64,000 nt of DNA. Origin: Terebella lapidaria (Eukaryota > Annelida > Polychaeta > Terebellida > Terebellidae). Under the pieces are notes generated by a model that was not told the DNA's origin, did not search any database, and saw only the letters and a program-made list of their open reading frames with translations. Numbering within the stretch: position 1 is the stretch's first letter; each line of letters begins with the position of its first letter. This document shows, in pieces, positions 21,579 to 31,035 of the stretch. The stretch spans positions 39,740,165 to 39,804,164 of the forward strand of contig OX424564.1 in the NCBI GenBank assembly GCA_949152475.1, given 5' to 3'. The position numbers and the translations under genes are program-made.

Positions 21579-22364
21579 TCACACTGCCTTCGCTTCCGTC
21601 CAGGAGTCCTCATCTGCCGTCTCATACTCCGACTCATCCGTCTCCGGCTCCGAAGTGGGAGAAGGTGGTCTATATTCCCACACCCGGATCTCTGCTTCCC
21701 AGTCTTCCACCGGCTGATCTTCCTCTTCGGGTTTCTCCCAATCGTCTGCTTGATCCGGCATAACTGCTCTGACCGCCTCTGCAATCAGCTCCATCTCCTG
21801 ATCCCAGCTTTCCGGAGGAGCGTCGTCAGCGGCCCGGAGACAGCCCTGTGGATCCGGAACCCATTCCGGGAGATCTAACTGCTCCGGTTGTCCGATGGGG
21901 GCGGCTGCTCCGGCATCCCAGTCAGGGCCAAACGGAAGCTGGTCCGCATAAGTTCCCGGAACTGTATTCTCCCTTGGTGACCGGGTGCAGAATCGCCGGA
22001 AGCGCCTATACCGGGACTGCGTTGCTGTTCCCCGCCAGGCCGAATCAAAGGTTCCCACATGGTGGAGGGTGGCCTCGTCCTGAGGAGGACGGTTCCCGGA
22101 AGGGTACTTCCACCCGTGCATCTCCCGGAGATGCCTCCTAAGGTCGTTCGCCCGGTTGCCATAGAAGGCACACAAACAGCAATGAAATCTCTGGGCTGGG
22201 CACACATGCCGTCTCCGGTCCCTCGCACTCTCAAACATCCGGTCACACCGCTTACACAGCCGGCTATAATCCAGGGGCAGCCGGCTATAATCCAGTGGCT
22301 GCGGGGTTGCCCAATCTCTGCTCCGGCCGCGATCTTGTCTATCAAGGAACGCCGAGTAGGCCAT
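21579..22364 (-). CDS. Inner element accessory ORF-B: C2H2 zinc-finger protein, 261 aa
   Basis: Starts at ATG 22364 (MAYSAFLDRQDRGRSRDW). Two fingers lie at about residues 36-77: CKRCDRMFESARDRRRHVC, with a C-terminal Cys as last ligand, and a canonical CCLCAFYGNRANDLRRHLREMH (C-x2-C-x12-H-x4-H). The rest is acidic and Pro-rich (WEYRPPSPTSEPETDESEY). The second copy (60928-61593) has in-frame indels and mostly conservative changes, arguing for a real protein. No membrane segment. Likely nuclear and nucleic-acid binding; function unknown. It lies downstream of pol, same sense, with its own promoter. Confidence 0.75.
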   Translation of the reverse strand: MAYSAFLDRQDRGRSRDWATPQPLDYSRLPLDYSRLCKRCDRMFESARDRRRHVCPAQRFHCCLCAFYGNRANDLRRHLREMHGWKYPSGNRPPQDEATLHHVGTFDSAWRGTATQSRYRRFRRFCTRSPRENTVPGTYADQLPFGPDWDAGAAAPIGQPEQLDLPEWVPDPQGCLRAADDAPPESWDQEMELIAEAVRAVMPDQADDWEKPEEEDQPVEDWEAEIRVWEYRPPSPTSEPETDESEYETADEDSWTEAKAV

Positions 22365-23416
22365 TCCGGAAGGCCGGGAAACTGAAATTGTCGATCTACT
22401 GCACCGCTTTTACTGCACCGCTTCTGCGCCGCCTCTCCGGACTGGTGGTCTTCCGGGAAACACTTAGTCGTTTTTCACTGCAAAATCTGTCGCTGCCGGA
22501 AAATGCTGGACTTGATTCGATTCCGCCAAACTTTGTCTGCGATGTGCACAGCTCGAGGTCTGCTCTCCAACTGCTGTCAGAGCCCGATTTCAAGGCCCTT
22601 ATATACCCTTTCTGCTCACGTGATTTGAAAAGCTCCACGCTGATTGGCTGCCTCAGGAGTGACGTCACAATTATGCAAAAACTCAACCGTTAACCGAGAG
22701 GTGTCCGTCTCCGGCTCAACCGGCTTCTCCGGGTTTTTCCGGCTCCCTTTCAACTGCTTCTCCGAGCGAAGTATCTGCAATTTTGAAGTATCTCTGCCAT
22801 CAGGAGGGTTGAAAAGAGTCTCAGCCAGTTGAATCTGCCTCTCAGACGAACATCTAGACTGCAAGTTGGGCGTTTCCGCCATCTGTACTGCTTCGTCAAC
22901 TGCATATCTGCTCACTGGTATTACTGCTTGTCGACACTGGAAACTGCATACATTCTTGTCCAGAAGGAGGGCCCTTCCTATCTGGAATGATGTTTCACCG
23001 CTTCTGTCGATCTGCAGCCGGTTTGCTGTCTCTGCTAAGTGGAAACTCCGGTTGGATGTCTACAGCCGGAAAACTTTTCCGTCTTAATTCTCTGAATACG
23101 GAAGACGTGTAGCTGCTTCTCTGGAGATACTAGACCGCTAACCCAGGTTCTTCTGGACCCCTGGCCGCTACCCTGGACTGGTTGACTATGCGCTCAAACC
23201 AGTCAGAACCTCAAGGATGTCTCTATCCGGTCTCTGCACCGCTTTCCGCTCTGCTTCCTTTCTCCGCCCTGTTTCCGGAACCAGCACTTGCTCGCTGCTT
23301 CGACTTCTTGCGGTCGCTCTCTGCCGGAACTCAACGTTTTACCAGGGTCTCAGCTATCTCCTTCTCCTGCTCTACAGCTCACTCCGTCTTCTAATATTTC
23401 TGCGTCCTCTGCGGCT
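22365..23416 (-). other. Non-coding spacer of inner element between pol and ORF-B
   Basis: No convincing ORF. The frame at 22616-22915 lacks features and overlaps the ORF-B promoter. The segment supplies the probable 5' leader of ORF-B. Its lower part (22365-22880) is conserved in the truncated copy at 61594-62109. Confidence 0.5.
22598..22667 (-). promoter_or_regulatory. ORF-B promoter: CRE, CCAAT, E-box, TATA
   Basis: Along the minus strand: TGACGTCA (22660-22667), CCAAT (about 22633), CACGTG (22617-22622), then TATATAAG (22598-22605), about 235 nt before the ATG at 22364. The truncated copy at 57-62 kb keeps all of these. Its TATA is changed from TATATAAG to TATAAAAG, still a good box. 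Confidence 0.65.
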
Positions 23417-25830
23417 TTACTCCGAGTCCGTATCCGACTCAGAGACCGTCGGTTCCGTCTCCGGAACACTACTCTGCTTCGGCGGCTCCGTCTGCCTCCA
23501 GGAATCCGCCATTCTCCGCTTCATCCATCTCGGATGCTTGACGCCATTATACGGTTTCAGCAAATCGAAGTGAACCACCTTCTGTCGAGTTTCACTCTCT
23601 GCAATCTCGTAGGTCACGTCGGTAAATCTGCTCAGCACTAGCTTTGGACCGCTCCACTTCCTCTGCAACTTGGGAGCTTTGCCCTTCTTCCGTGTTTTGA
23701 CCGCCATCCACACTCGGTCTCCTGGCTGGAACTGATTGTTGACCTTCCTCCGGTCGTACAGCTTCTTCTGCCGTTCCATTTCTCTGCCAGATTTCGCTCG
23801 AACCGCCTTGTATACCGCCTCTAGTCGCTCCCGGAGCTGACTGCCATACTCTGTTACTTCTGCCGTTGATTCTCCCGGCGGTCTGCCAATCAGTAACTCT
23901 ACCGGAGTGTTGACTTCTCTGCCCAGCATCAGCAAGTTGGGACTCTGCCCGGTTGTCTCCTGCGGGGTACTCCGGTAAGCTGCCATCGCCAACGGAACTA
24001 GCTGATCCCAGTTGGTCTGCCGCTCGCTTACGTACAGGCTCAAGATCTGCTGCAGCGTCCGGTTGAATCGCTCGATGAAACCGTCCGACTGAGGTCGGAA
24101 AGCGGTTGTCCGTGTCTTGTGAATCCCCAGGATTCTGCAAACATTTCTCAGCAAGTCGGACTCGAAATTTCTGCCTTGGTCGGTGTGTATCTCCATCGGG
24201 ATACCGTACCGCGCTGCAAACTGGTTGACGAATATGTCCGCAACCGTCACCGCTTCCTGATTCGGCATCGGGTACGCCTCTACCCACTTGGTGAAGTAAT
24301 CACCGATTACTAAGATGTACCGGTTCCCCCGGGTGGATTTAGGCAACGGACCCATCACGTCCATTGCCACCCTCTCCATGGGCGCTCCAACCCGGTATTT
24401 CTGCATCGGAGATCGTTTCAAGTTCTGCATACTTCTTGACGCACATTCGTCACAGCTCAGCACCCACTGCTTTATGTCCCGCATCATAGCCGGCCAGAAA
24501 TACCGCCTCCGAATGCTAGCCGCCATCCTTCTGCTTCCGAGGTGTCCTCCCGTCCGGCTCTGGTGGGCCAGACGGAAAATCTCCTGTCTCAGCTCCTTCG
24601 GGGTTATTAACTGCATTCGGCTGGTTCCTTCTGCCGTTCTCCATTTCCGGTAGACTACTCCGTCGACTTTCAGCAAGGTCTTCCGCATCCCGTATAGCAC
24701 TTTCTCCTCGCTGCTCATGCTGGAAAAGTCTGCACTGCCAGCTGTACCGCTCCCGTCGATCAGCGACGTCACCAGTGAGTACCATGGTTCTGCTTGCTGC
24801 ATTCTCCGCAAATCATCTGGTCGATATTTCTGCCCCAGCACAGTATCCTGGTCCGCATTCTCCGCCAGCCTAATCTGCTCTGCAACCGCATCCGCTTTTC
24901 CTGGAACTGCCTTCTCCGTCACCGCAACCGCAATCGGCTTCCGGAACACTGCTTTTTCCGTCACCGCAACCGCAACCGGCTTCCGGGACGCTGCTTTCTC
25001 CGTCACCGCAACCGCAACCGGCTTCCGGGACGCTGCTTTCTCCGTCACCGCAACCGCAACCGGCTTCCGGGACGCTGCTTTCTCCGTCACCGCAACCGCA
25101 ACCGGCTTCCGGGACGCTGCTTTCTCCGCTACTGCAACCGCCTTCCTTGGGACTGCTTCCTCTGTCACCGCAACCGCAACCGGCTTCCGGCGTCCCCCCT
25201 TCCTTGGCTTGAGCTGAGGAGTTTCTTCACTTCGTGTCTGCCGGATTCTTTCTCCGTAGTTCCAGGCATCTATCTTGGCTTGTTTCCAGTCGATTTTTCC
25301 GCATTGGCTGCATGGGGATCTGGACAAGGCATCCGCATTATTATGGATTCGCCCCGGACGATGTTCGATGTCGAAATGAAACTCACTCAGGAGTTCAATC
25401 CACCGGGCTACCTGCCCCTGGGGCTCCTTGAAATTCATAAGCCAGGTAAGACTGCCATGATCCGTGCGAAGAAGGAAGTGTCGTCCCAGCAAGTACTGCT
25501 TATTCTTCTGTACCGCAAACACAACCGCCAGGAGCTCCTTCCGGGTGACACAGTATCTCCGTTCTTCTTTGGTTAGGCTGCGGCTCAAGTAGGTTATCAC
25601 CCGCTCCTGGTTGCCCTGCTTCTGTGACAGTACTGCTCCCAGCCCGGTGTCACTGGCGTCCGTGTCCAGGATATATCGGCCTTGCTCCCTTGGGTACCCG
25701 AGTATCGGTGCCGATACTAGGCGGTTCTTCAGCTCTGCAAATGCCTGTTCTTGCTCCGTCTGCCACCGGAACGGCACCCCTTTTTCCGTCAAGTGATTCA
25801 GCGGCGCTGCAATCTCAGGGAGAACTTCGG
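23417..25830 (-). CDS. pol: Inner element Pol, second part: RNase H and integrase
   Basis: RNase H: ILDTDASDTGLGAVLSQ, SLTKEERRYCVTRKELLAVV, LLRTDHGSLTWL and HNNADALSR. A lysine/valine-rich spacer of 14-residue repeats (about 24870-25195) follows. Integrase: the HHCC domain ends WVLSCDECASR; the D,D-35-E core has MDVMGPLP, EIHTDQGRNFES and AFRPQSDGFIERFNRTL; then a GPY/F module WSGPKLVLSRFTDVTYEI. No chromodomain follows. It belongs in one polyprotein with the upstream part, from which it is separated by one frame slip. Confidence 0.9.
24870..25195 (-). repeat. 42-bp coding tandem repeat between RNase H and integrase
   Basis: About six to seven units of 42 bp encode VTEKAASRKPVAVA-like 14-residue repeats. 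The + strand shows it as repeated 'accgcaaccgcaaccggctt'. It lengthens the linker between two Pol enzymes. Confidence 0.85.
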
Positions 25831-27560
25831 CACGAACTTCCGGTAATAGGAGCAAAGTCCCAGAAAACTGCGCAGCTCCGTCAGGTTGGTGGGTGTCCGC
25901 CACTTCCGTACTGCCTCCGTTTTTGCCGGGTCGGTGCGGATACCGTCTCTGCCGACTATGTGACCTAGGAAAGACACCTCCGGCTGGAAGAACTTGCATT
26001 TTGACGGTTTGACTTTTAGGTCTGCCTCTCTCAGCTTGCTGAACACCTCCTGAAGATCACGGATGTGATCCTCCAGGGTCTTGCTGTAGACTATGATGTC
26101 GTCCAGATATATGAGGCAGGTCTTCCAGGACAAACCGCCTAGCACCTTCTCCATCAACCGCTCGAACGTACCCGGAGCATTGCACAAGCCGAAACTCATC
26201 ACTTTGAACTGGTAAAGGCCGCCAGGAACACAGAAGGCCGACTTTTTCCGGGCGTCTTCATCCATCCCGACCTGCCAGTAGCCACTGGTCAGGTCGAGAG
26301 TGGAGAACCATTTAGCGTCTGCACAGGCTGCTATGGTGTCGTCTATTCTCGGCAACGGATAAGCATCTTTCTCCGTGACTGCATTTAACCGCCGGTAATC
26401 GACGCAGAACCGGGTGGTCCCATCCTTTTTCTTCACGAGGACAATCGGTGAAGCCCACGGACTGCTACTTTCTTCAATGACGTTCTTGTCTTTCATCTCC
26501 TGAATCAGACTGCTCACCAGCTCTCTCTTGTCTGGCGGAATTCGTCTGGTTGGCTGCTTAATCGGCCGGTGACTGCCCGTGTTTATCTGATGTTGTACCT
26601 CGTTGGTCTGCCCCAGTTCTCCGGCATCATTACTGAAGGTCAGCTTATTCCGAAATAGGAGATCGGTTACTCTCTCGCGGAAATGACTCGGCACTGCATC
26701 CTGGGTCTGCTCTGCTAACTGCCGCAGCTTCTCGTACCCGCTCCAATTCCGCCCGGACTCCGACTCCGTGGAAATCTGCACCTTCCGGCTCCGCTCCGCC
26801 AACGGCACAACACTGCAACCGGCTGCTAAGGTGGTCATCGTCGCCAACTGCGCTCCTTTCTTGATGATTACCGGCTCTGCCATCACGTTGATCACTCGAA
26901 CCGGGACTGTTCCTTGCTTTATCCGGGATAAAGTTCTCCCGATCAGCCAAGGTCTTTTCTCCGTAGGCTCCTGCGGCATTTCTAGTACTCCTTCTGCTTC
27001 ACGGACACTCTCTGCTTGTCCTATAATCAGCTGTTCCGTTTCCGGCGGAATTTGGTAATCTGCTACAGCGTTGATCGGAAACGGCTCCCTGGTCTGCTCG
27101 AACATGGTGAGGAACACCTCCTGGCTGCCCATCTGCATGGTCATCCGGTCGAAGTTTATGCCGGATACTCGGGAACGGATGAAATCCATCCCCAGTATTC
27201 CTTCGTCTTCACAGTCTGCAATCTCGAACGTCACGGTCTCAGCTACTCCTGCGATGTTGAGTGGGAGTTCTTTCCGGCCATGTGTCCGTATGTTACTTCC
27301 GTCAACCATTGAAAGACGAATCGGCGACCGCTTCAGCTTCATTCCGGGTTTCCGGATCCGTTCCCAGGTTTGTAGGTTGAGCATTGTGACAGTGCTGCCG
27401 GTGTCGATTATCAGCGTTACTGGCTCTCCGCATACTCTGGCTGTCACACACATGCCCACCTCGCCCCTGGGACCGGGTCCGTGAACCACCTGCCGGTTAT
27501 GGGGGTGTCCTCTCTTCCGGGTCCCGGATTTCCCCTTTTCCGCGACCCGCTCTAGTTTTC
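25821..27560 (-). CDS. pol: Inner element Pol, first part: protease and reverse transcriptase
   Basis: Open from the gag stop in the -1 frame; a GTG-started frame is 25798-27489. Retropepsin: LIIDTGSTVTML, with a later EGILGMDFI. RT motifs in order: SSPWASPIVLVKKKDG, FCVDYRRLNAVTEKDAYPLP, FSTLDLTSGYWQ, FGLCNAPGTFERLM, the catalytic YLDDIIVYS, FLGHIVGRDGI and FLGLCSYYRKFVP. All catalytic Asp residues are present. The frame then slips: after FVPKF the sequence goes to SLRLQRR-stop, whereas EIAAPLNHLTEKG continues one frame over. A missing C in a CCC run (25818-25820) would explain it, either as a real mutation or as an assembly error. Confidence 0.85.
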
Positions 27561-28838
27561 CGGCTGCTGCTGCTGCTGTCGTGGCTGCTGCAATTGTTGC
27601 TGCTGCTGCTGCTGCGGCTGCTGCTGCTGCTGCTGTTGTCGCGGCGACTGCTGCTGTTGTGGTTGACGCCGCTGCTGCTGCTGCTTCGGCTGCCTACAGT
27701 CTCGGGCAAAATGCCCTTTCCGGCCACAGTTGAAACATTCTAAATCCGCTCGGGAACTGCGCTGCTGCTGCTGCCGGCTAACCGCTTCCTTGACCTGAGT
27801 CATCAGATCCGCCATCTGCTGCTGAGTCTGCTCGGCTTGCTTCCGCAATTCGTTCACCTGCTGGCTCCACTCCGGCTCCGTGTTCAGCTGCCTCGTCCGG
27901 TGTCGCTCCGCTGGTCTGCTGTTGTCCGTTTTCATGATACTCTCATACTCGGTAGCGAAAGCCAGGGCCTGCGACAGCGTTTCCGGGTGGCTTTTCAATA
28001 CCGACAACCGCATATCTCGGTTAGTCAGGCTGTTGCAGAAATGCATCTTCATGAGCACTTCTGTTGTTGCCGGATCTGCTTTTGGGTAAGCTAGCCGCGT
28101 CTTGCTCCGTATGTCTCTGGCCAGCTCGGACAGCTCCTCCTCCGGCTGCAATTTCCGTGTCTGCAATTCTGCCTGGAAAACAAATGTTTTCTCCCCCGGA
28201 CAAAACTGCTGTTTTAATGCCGCCACAACCGTATCAAAGCTGCGTCTCTGCTCCGCGGACAGATCCAGTAGTATGCTGCGGGCGTTACCCCTCAAACTGA
28301 CACATAAGTTCAGCGCCTTTTCCTCTGCTGTCCAACGGTAGTACCGAGCGTATTCAAGGAGGTGAGCCTCATATTCCGGCCACGGATCAGTTCCGTCGTA
28401 TGTCATTAATCTGGCTACTCCTGCCCTTGGTGCTGGCTGTTGTACTGCTTCTGCCTGCTGCTGCTTTCCGGTTACTGCCAGGTGCTGCTGAAACACCTCC
28501 ATTTGGGTCGCCAATAATCTGGTCAGGTTGTCGACTAAGTTCTCTCCGCCTTCCGGGTCCGCATCCGGTTCCCGATCGCCAGCCTGGTCCGGAAAGTTAA
28601 CTTCCGCCTCTGCTAACTGCTCTGCAGGCTGTTCTCCTTGAGGAACCCGGAGGGGCTCGTCTGCAACTGCTTTCTGCATTTCCGGCTGCAACAGCTTCCG
28701 CTCGGCAGGACGAACCGCTTCCTTTTCCGCAACCGGCATCTGCAACGGCTCAGCTCCTACTGCTCCTACAGGCTGCTCCGTGTCCGACACGGCTGCCTTC
28801 AGCTGCTGTTCCGCCAATTTGCCCCGTCTAGTAGTCAT
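27552..28838 (-). CDS. gag: Inner element Gag with CCHC zinc knuckle and polyglutamine tail
   Basis: 428 aa from ATG 28838, 12 nt after the PBS. An acidic/Gln-rich N-terminus is followed by a Ty3-type Gag capsid core from about residue 143 (YDGTDPWPEYEAHLLEYARY) to about 320, a short coiled coil, and the knuckle CFNCGRKGHFARDC at about 378. The C-terminus is almost all Gln, coded by a CAG/CTG-rich tract (about 27560-27690). It forms the particle and packages RNA. The stop TAG at 27552-27554 is followed by pol in the -1 frame. The frame is intact. Confidence 0.9.
   Translation of the reverse strand: MTTRRGKLAEQQLKAAVSDTEQPVGAVGAEPLQMPVAEKEAVRPAERKLLQPEMQKAVADEPLRVPQGEQPAEQLAEAEVNFPDQAGDREPDADPEGGENLVDNLTRLLATQMEVFQQHLAVTGKQQQAEAVQQPAPRAGVARLMTYDGTDPWPEYEAHLLEYARYYRWTAEEKALNLCVSLRGNARSILLDLSAEQRRSFDTVVAALKQQFCPGEKTFVFQAELQTRKLQPEEELSELARDIRSKTRLAYPKADPATTEVLMKMHFCNSLTNRDMRLSVLKSHPETLSQALAFATEYESIMKTDNSRPAERHRTRQLNTEPEWSQQVNELRKQAEQTQQQMADLMTQVKEAVSRQQQQRSSRADLECFNCGRKGHFARDCRQPKQQQQRRQPQQQQSPRQQQQQQQPQQQQQQQLQQPRQQQQQPEN
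27555..27561 (-). promoter_or_regulatory. Candidate -1 frameshift site at the gag stop
   Basis: In the gag frame the minus strand reads CCG GAA AAC TAG. Pol is open in the -1 frame through this point (GGA AAA CTA GAG). The heptamer GGAAAAC ends in the slippery AAAC, but its first triplet is not ideal. This is inference only. Confidence 0.35.
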
Positions 28839-28849
28839 ACTGCAGATGA

Positions 28850-28866
28850 TCCCACCGCTGCCACCA
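28850..28866 (-). promoter_or_regulatory. Primer binding site of inner element (tRNA-Leu type)
   Basis: The minus strand reads TGGTGGCAGCGGTGGGA, six bases inside the 5' LTR. This is complementary to the 3' end of animal tRNA-Leu (CCCACCGCTGCCA plus CCA). Confidence 0.8.
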
Positions 28867-28872
28867 AAAAGT

Positions 28873-30260
28873 TGTAACGGGTTTGAACCCTTCTGTGACG
28901 TCTTGATGAACCGATTTTCTAGGGAGGTGGGTGAGTTGTTGTTTAACCGGAGCTGAAACGGTAAAACTCCGGGAAACTGCTACTGTTGTACGGTTGAACT
29001 CCGGCTAGAAGTCTCTAAGGTTGGTAGCGTGGTCTGGAATGGACCTCTTAACCGTTGCCCGACTGCTAATCTGCAACTGCACCTGTAAAGTAAGGATCCG
29101 GAGGCGTTTCCGTCTCCGGGTACTGCAACTGCTCCGTCGGGAAACCGCTTTACTGCAACAGCTCCGTCGTTTTCCGTCTTACTGCAAACTGCGATTGCGC
29201 CTGGAATAAAGAATCCGGGAACGTTGCCGTTTCCGAATACTGCAACCGCTCTGCCAGGTTCCGCCGCACTGCAATCTGCTCCGGTTGGCTCCGCCTCACC
29301 GCAACCTGCGACTGCACCTGAAATGGAGTATCTCGGAAGTGTTCCTACTTCCGGTTACCGCAACCGCTCCGTCAGGTACTGCCTCTGCAACTCCGTCGTC
29401 CGGTACCGCCTCTGCAACTGCTTCGTCGTTCCCGTCTCTGCAACTGCTCCGTCCGATACCGCCTCCGTAGTTGCTCCGTTGATTTCCACCTCCGTCTCCG
29501 TCTCCGACTCCTTCCTCGGTGATCTGGGTTCTTAGATCACCCTAAGACGTCGTTACAACTTGGTCTTAACCGACTGTAGTCTTATCTCCCTTTACTCCGT
29601 ATAACTGTCTTTTCCGGGAAACTAACTTTATTATAACTTCCAGTTCCCTAACGAACACGGAAAAACAACTCGGTTGAAGTTTTCATGTTTATTTTCCAAG
29701 TTCACAGTCGGAAGACTTAACTGCTATCATCTGGATGACTCTATCCGGAACAAGGGAGTACTCTGCTATGGGAGAAGGGGTCTGCACAGGTCGACGTCAG
29801 GACACCAACTCCGCCGTCCGCTGTGAAGCGGGGGCTTTTATAGACCTGAGACCCACGTCACGTGACCAACCTATTGTGACGTCATAGTCCGCCAAAACAC
29901 TGATATTTTCCGGATTTCTAAAAACACTCTAGAACCAATCAGTGGCTGACACGTCACCTTTTAAACCGAAAACGAGGCTGATCACATGACCTTCCGGAAA
30001 TAACGTCATTACGTTTTTGTACTCCATTGTTCCGGCTCCGTGTCCGGTTCCGTCTCCGTCTCCGGATCCGTCTCCGGCTTTACCAACATCATAAATTACT
30101 AAGTTCCGAGATGGAAAACCTTTAAAACATTAACAATACGGAACCGTATGAACCTTTAAACACATATACACCCTAATAAACGGTTATTTAACCATAATAT
30201 CACAAATCACTAACATAAATACCTAGGGGAAACCTTTGGGTACGCCCCAAAACCGTTACA
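28873..30260 (-). repeat. Inner element 5' LTR
   Basis: 1388 bp. On the minus strand U3 holds CRE TGACGTCA (29877-29884), CACGTG (29859-29864) and TATA CTATAAAAG (29835-29843). An AATAAA follows at 29688-29693. The long transcribed part (about 29100-29510) is full of CTGCAACYGCTCCGTC-like motifs. Confidence 0.95.
29835..29884 (-). promoter_or_regulatory. LTR promoter: CRE, E-box, TATA
   Basis: Reading along the minus strand: TGACGTCA, then CACGTGACGTG, then CTATAAAAG. CRE-like TGACGT halves also recur further upstream. This would drive the genomic RNA. Confidence 0.7.
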
Positions 30261-30938
30261 CAACTTACAATTGTATGGCTGGTCACCCACGTGACGTACA
30301 AATATGAAGTTCAGACACGGAGCACTGTATGATCACATTTCAAAAATAAATAGTGCACGAGGGCACAACTAAAAAGAGTTCTTAGCCGGCGGCGTCTCTC
30401 TGTCCCTTCCCGTTGAAGTTTCCCGTCCCGTTTAGTCGAATGGTTTCTCCAGGTAGTCGGTCTAATCCCGGTTGACTCTAAGGCCCTGAAGAAGGAGTCG
30501 TCCGCACGGAGTTCGTCGAGTCCCTTGGCTGTGGCGGTGACGATCTCCCCACGGTCGATGTCGCTGTTGCAGTGCTCTCAGAGCGGCCGTCCGCTCTCCC
30601 TTATATAGCCAGGGTGGCTGCGCGCGCATCTTCGTCCGCGAACGTATCTTCCGCACTCTTCTCCACGTGGTGAAGACTGCGTCCGCGAACGGTTCTTCCG
30701 CGAAGGCTCCTCTTCCGCGAACGGTGCTTCCGCGACTGATGCTTCCGCTGACGATGCTTCCGCAATCGTGCTTCCGCGAACGGTTCTTCCGCGAACGATG
30801 CTTCCGCTGATGATGCTTCCGCAATCGTGCTTCCGCGAACGGTTCTTCCGCGAACGGTGTCTTCGCAAGTGGACTTTGTAGATCACGTGACCGTTCCTAA
30901 CGAACGTTTCAGCGCGGCAGTTGCATGGTTTTGTTACA
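30261..30938 (-). repeat. Outer element 3' LTR, part 2 (interrupted)
   Basis: It starts with the CAAC target duplication of the inner insertion (30261-30264) and then continues the LTR to TTGTTACA at 30938. The two parts minus the duplication sum to 895 bp, the length of the intact LTR. It contains the TATA box (about 30600-30608) and the TTCCGCGAACG block (about 30640-30860). Confidence 0.9.
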
Positions 30939-30952
30939 ACTCCACCCTTTCT
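30939..30952 (-). promoter_or_regulatory. Polypurine tract of outer element
   Basis: AGAAAGGGTGGAGT on the minus strand directly precedes the 3' LTR (TGTAACAAAACC). Its position and purine content fit the plus-strand primer. Confidence 0.65.
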
Positions 30953-31035
30953 GGAGATCAACGTCCCCGTTGATCCTTTCTCTCTCTTCTTTTCTCTTCT
31001 TCCTCCTTCTTCGTCTTTTCCAGCCTGTCTGTTGT

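Larger units (their letters stand above)
17755..30260 (-). mobile_element. Inner Ty3/Gypsy LTR retrotransposon (young, near-complete, 12.5 kb)
   Basis: LTRs of 1388 bp (TGTAACGG...CGTTACA) are flanked by the 4-bp duplication CAAC, and the interrupted outer LTR rejoins exactly. By eye the LTRs differ at one base (18986 C versus 30104 T or nearby), so the insertion is very recent. Minus-strand order: 5' LTR, tRNA-Leu PBS, gag, PR-RT-RNaseH-IN, two zinc-finger ORFs each with its own promoter, polypurine tract, 3' LTR. At 12.5 kb it is much longer than typical Ty3 elements. The only pol defect seen is a one-base frame slip at 25818-25820. Confidence 0.95.

Noticed and set aside
19418..22364. Accessory ORFs as an envelope gene
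   Set aside because: No signal peptide, furin-like site or transmembrane segment; C2H2 fingers and SR/acidic tracts point to nuclear proteins.
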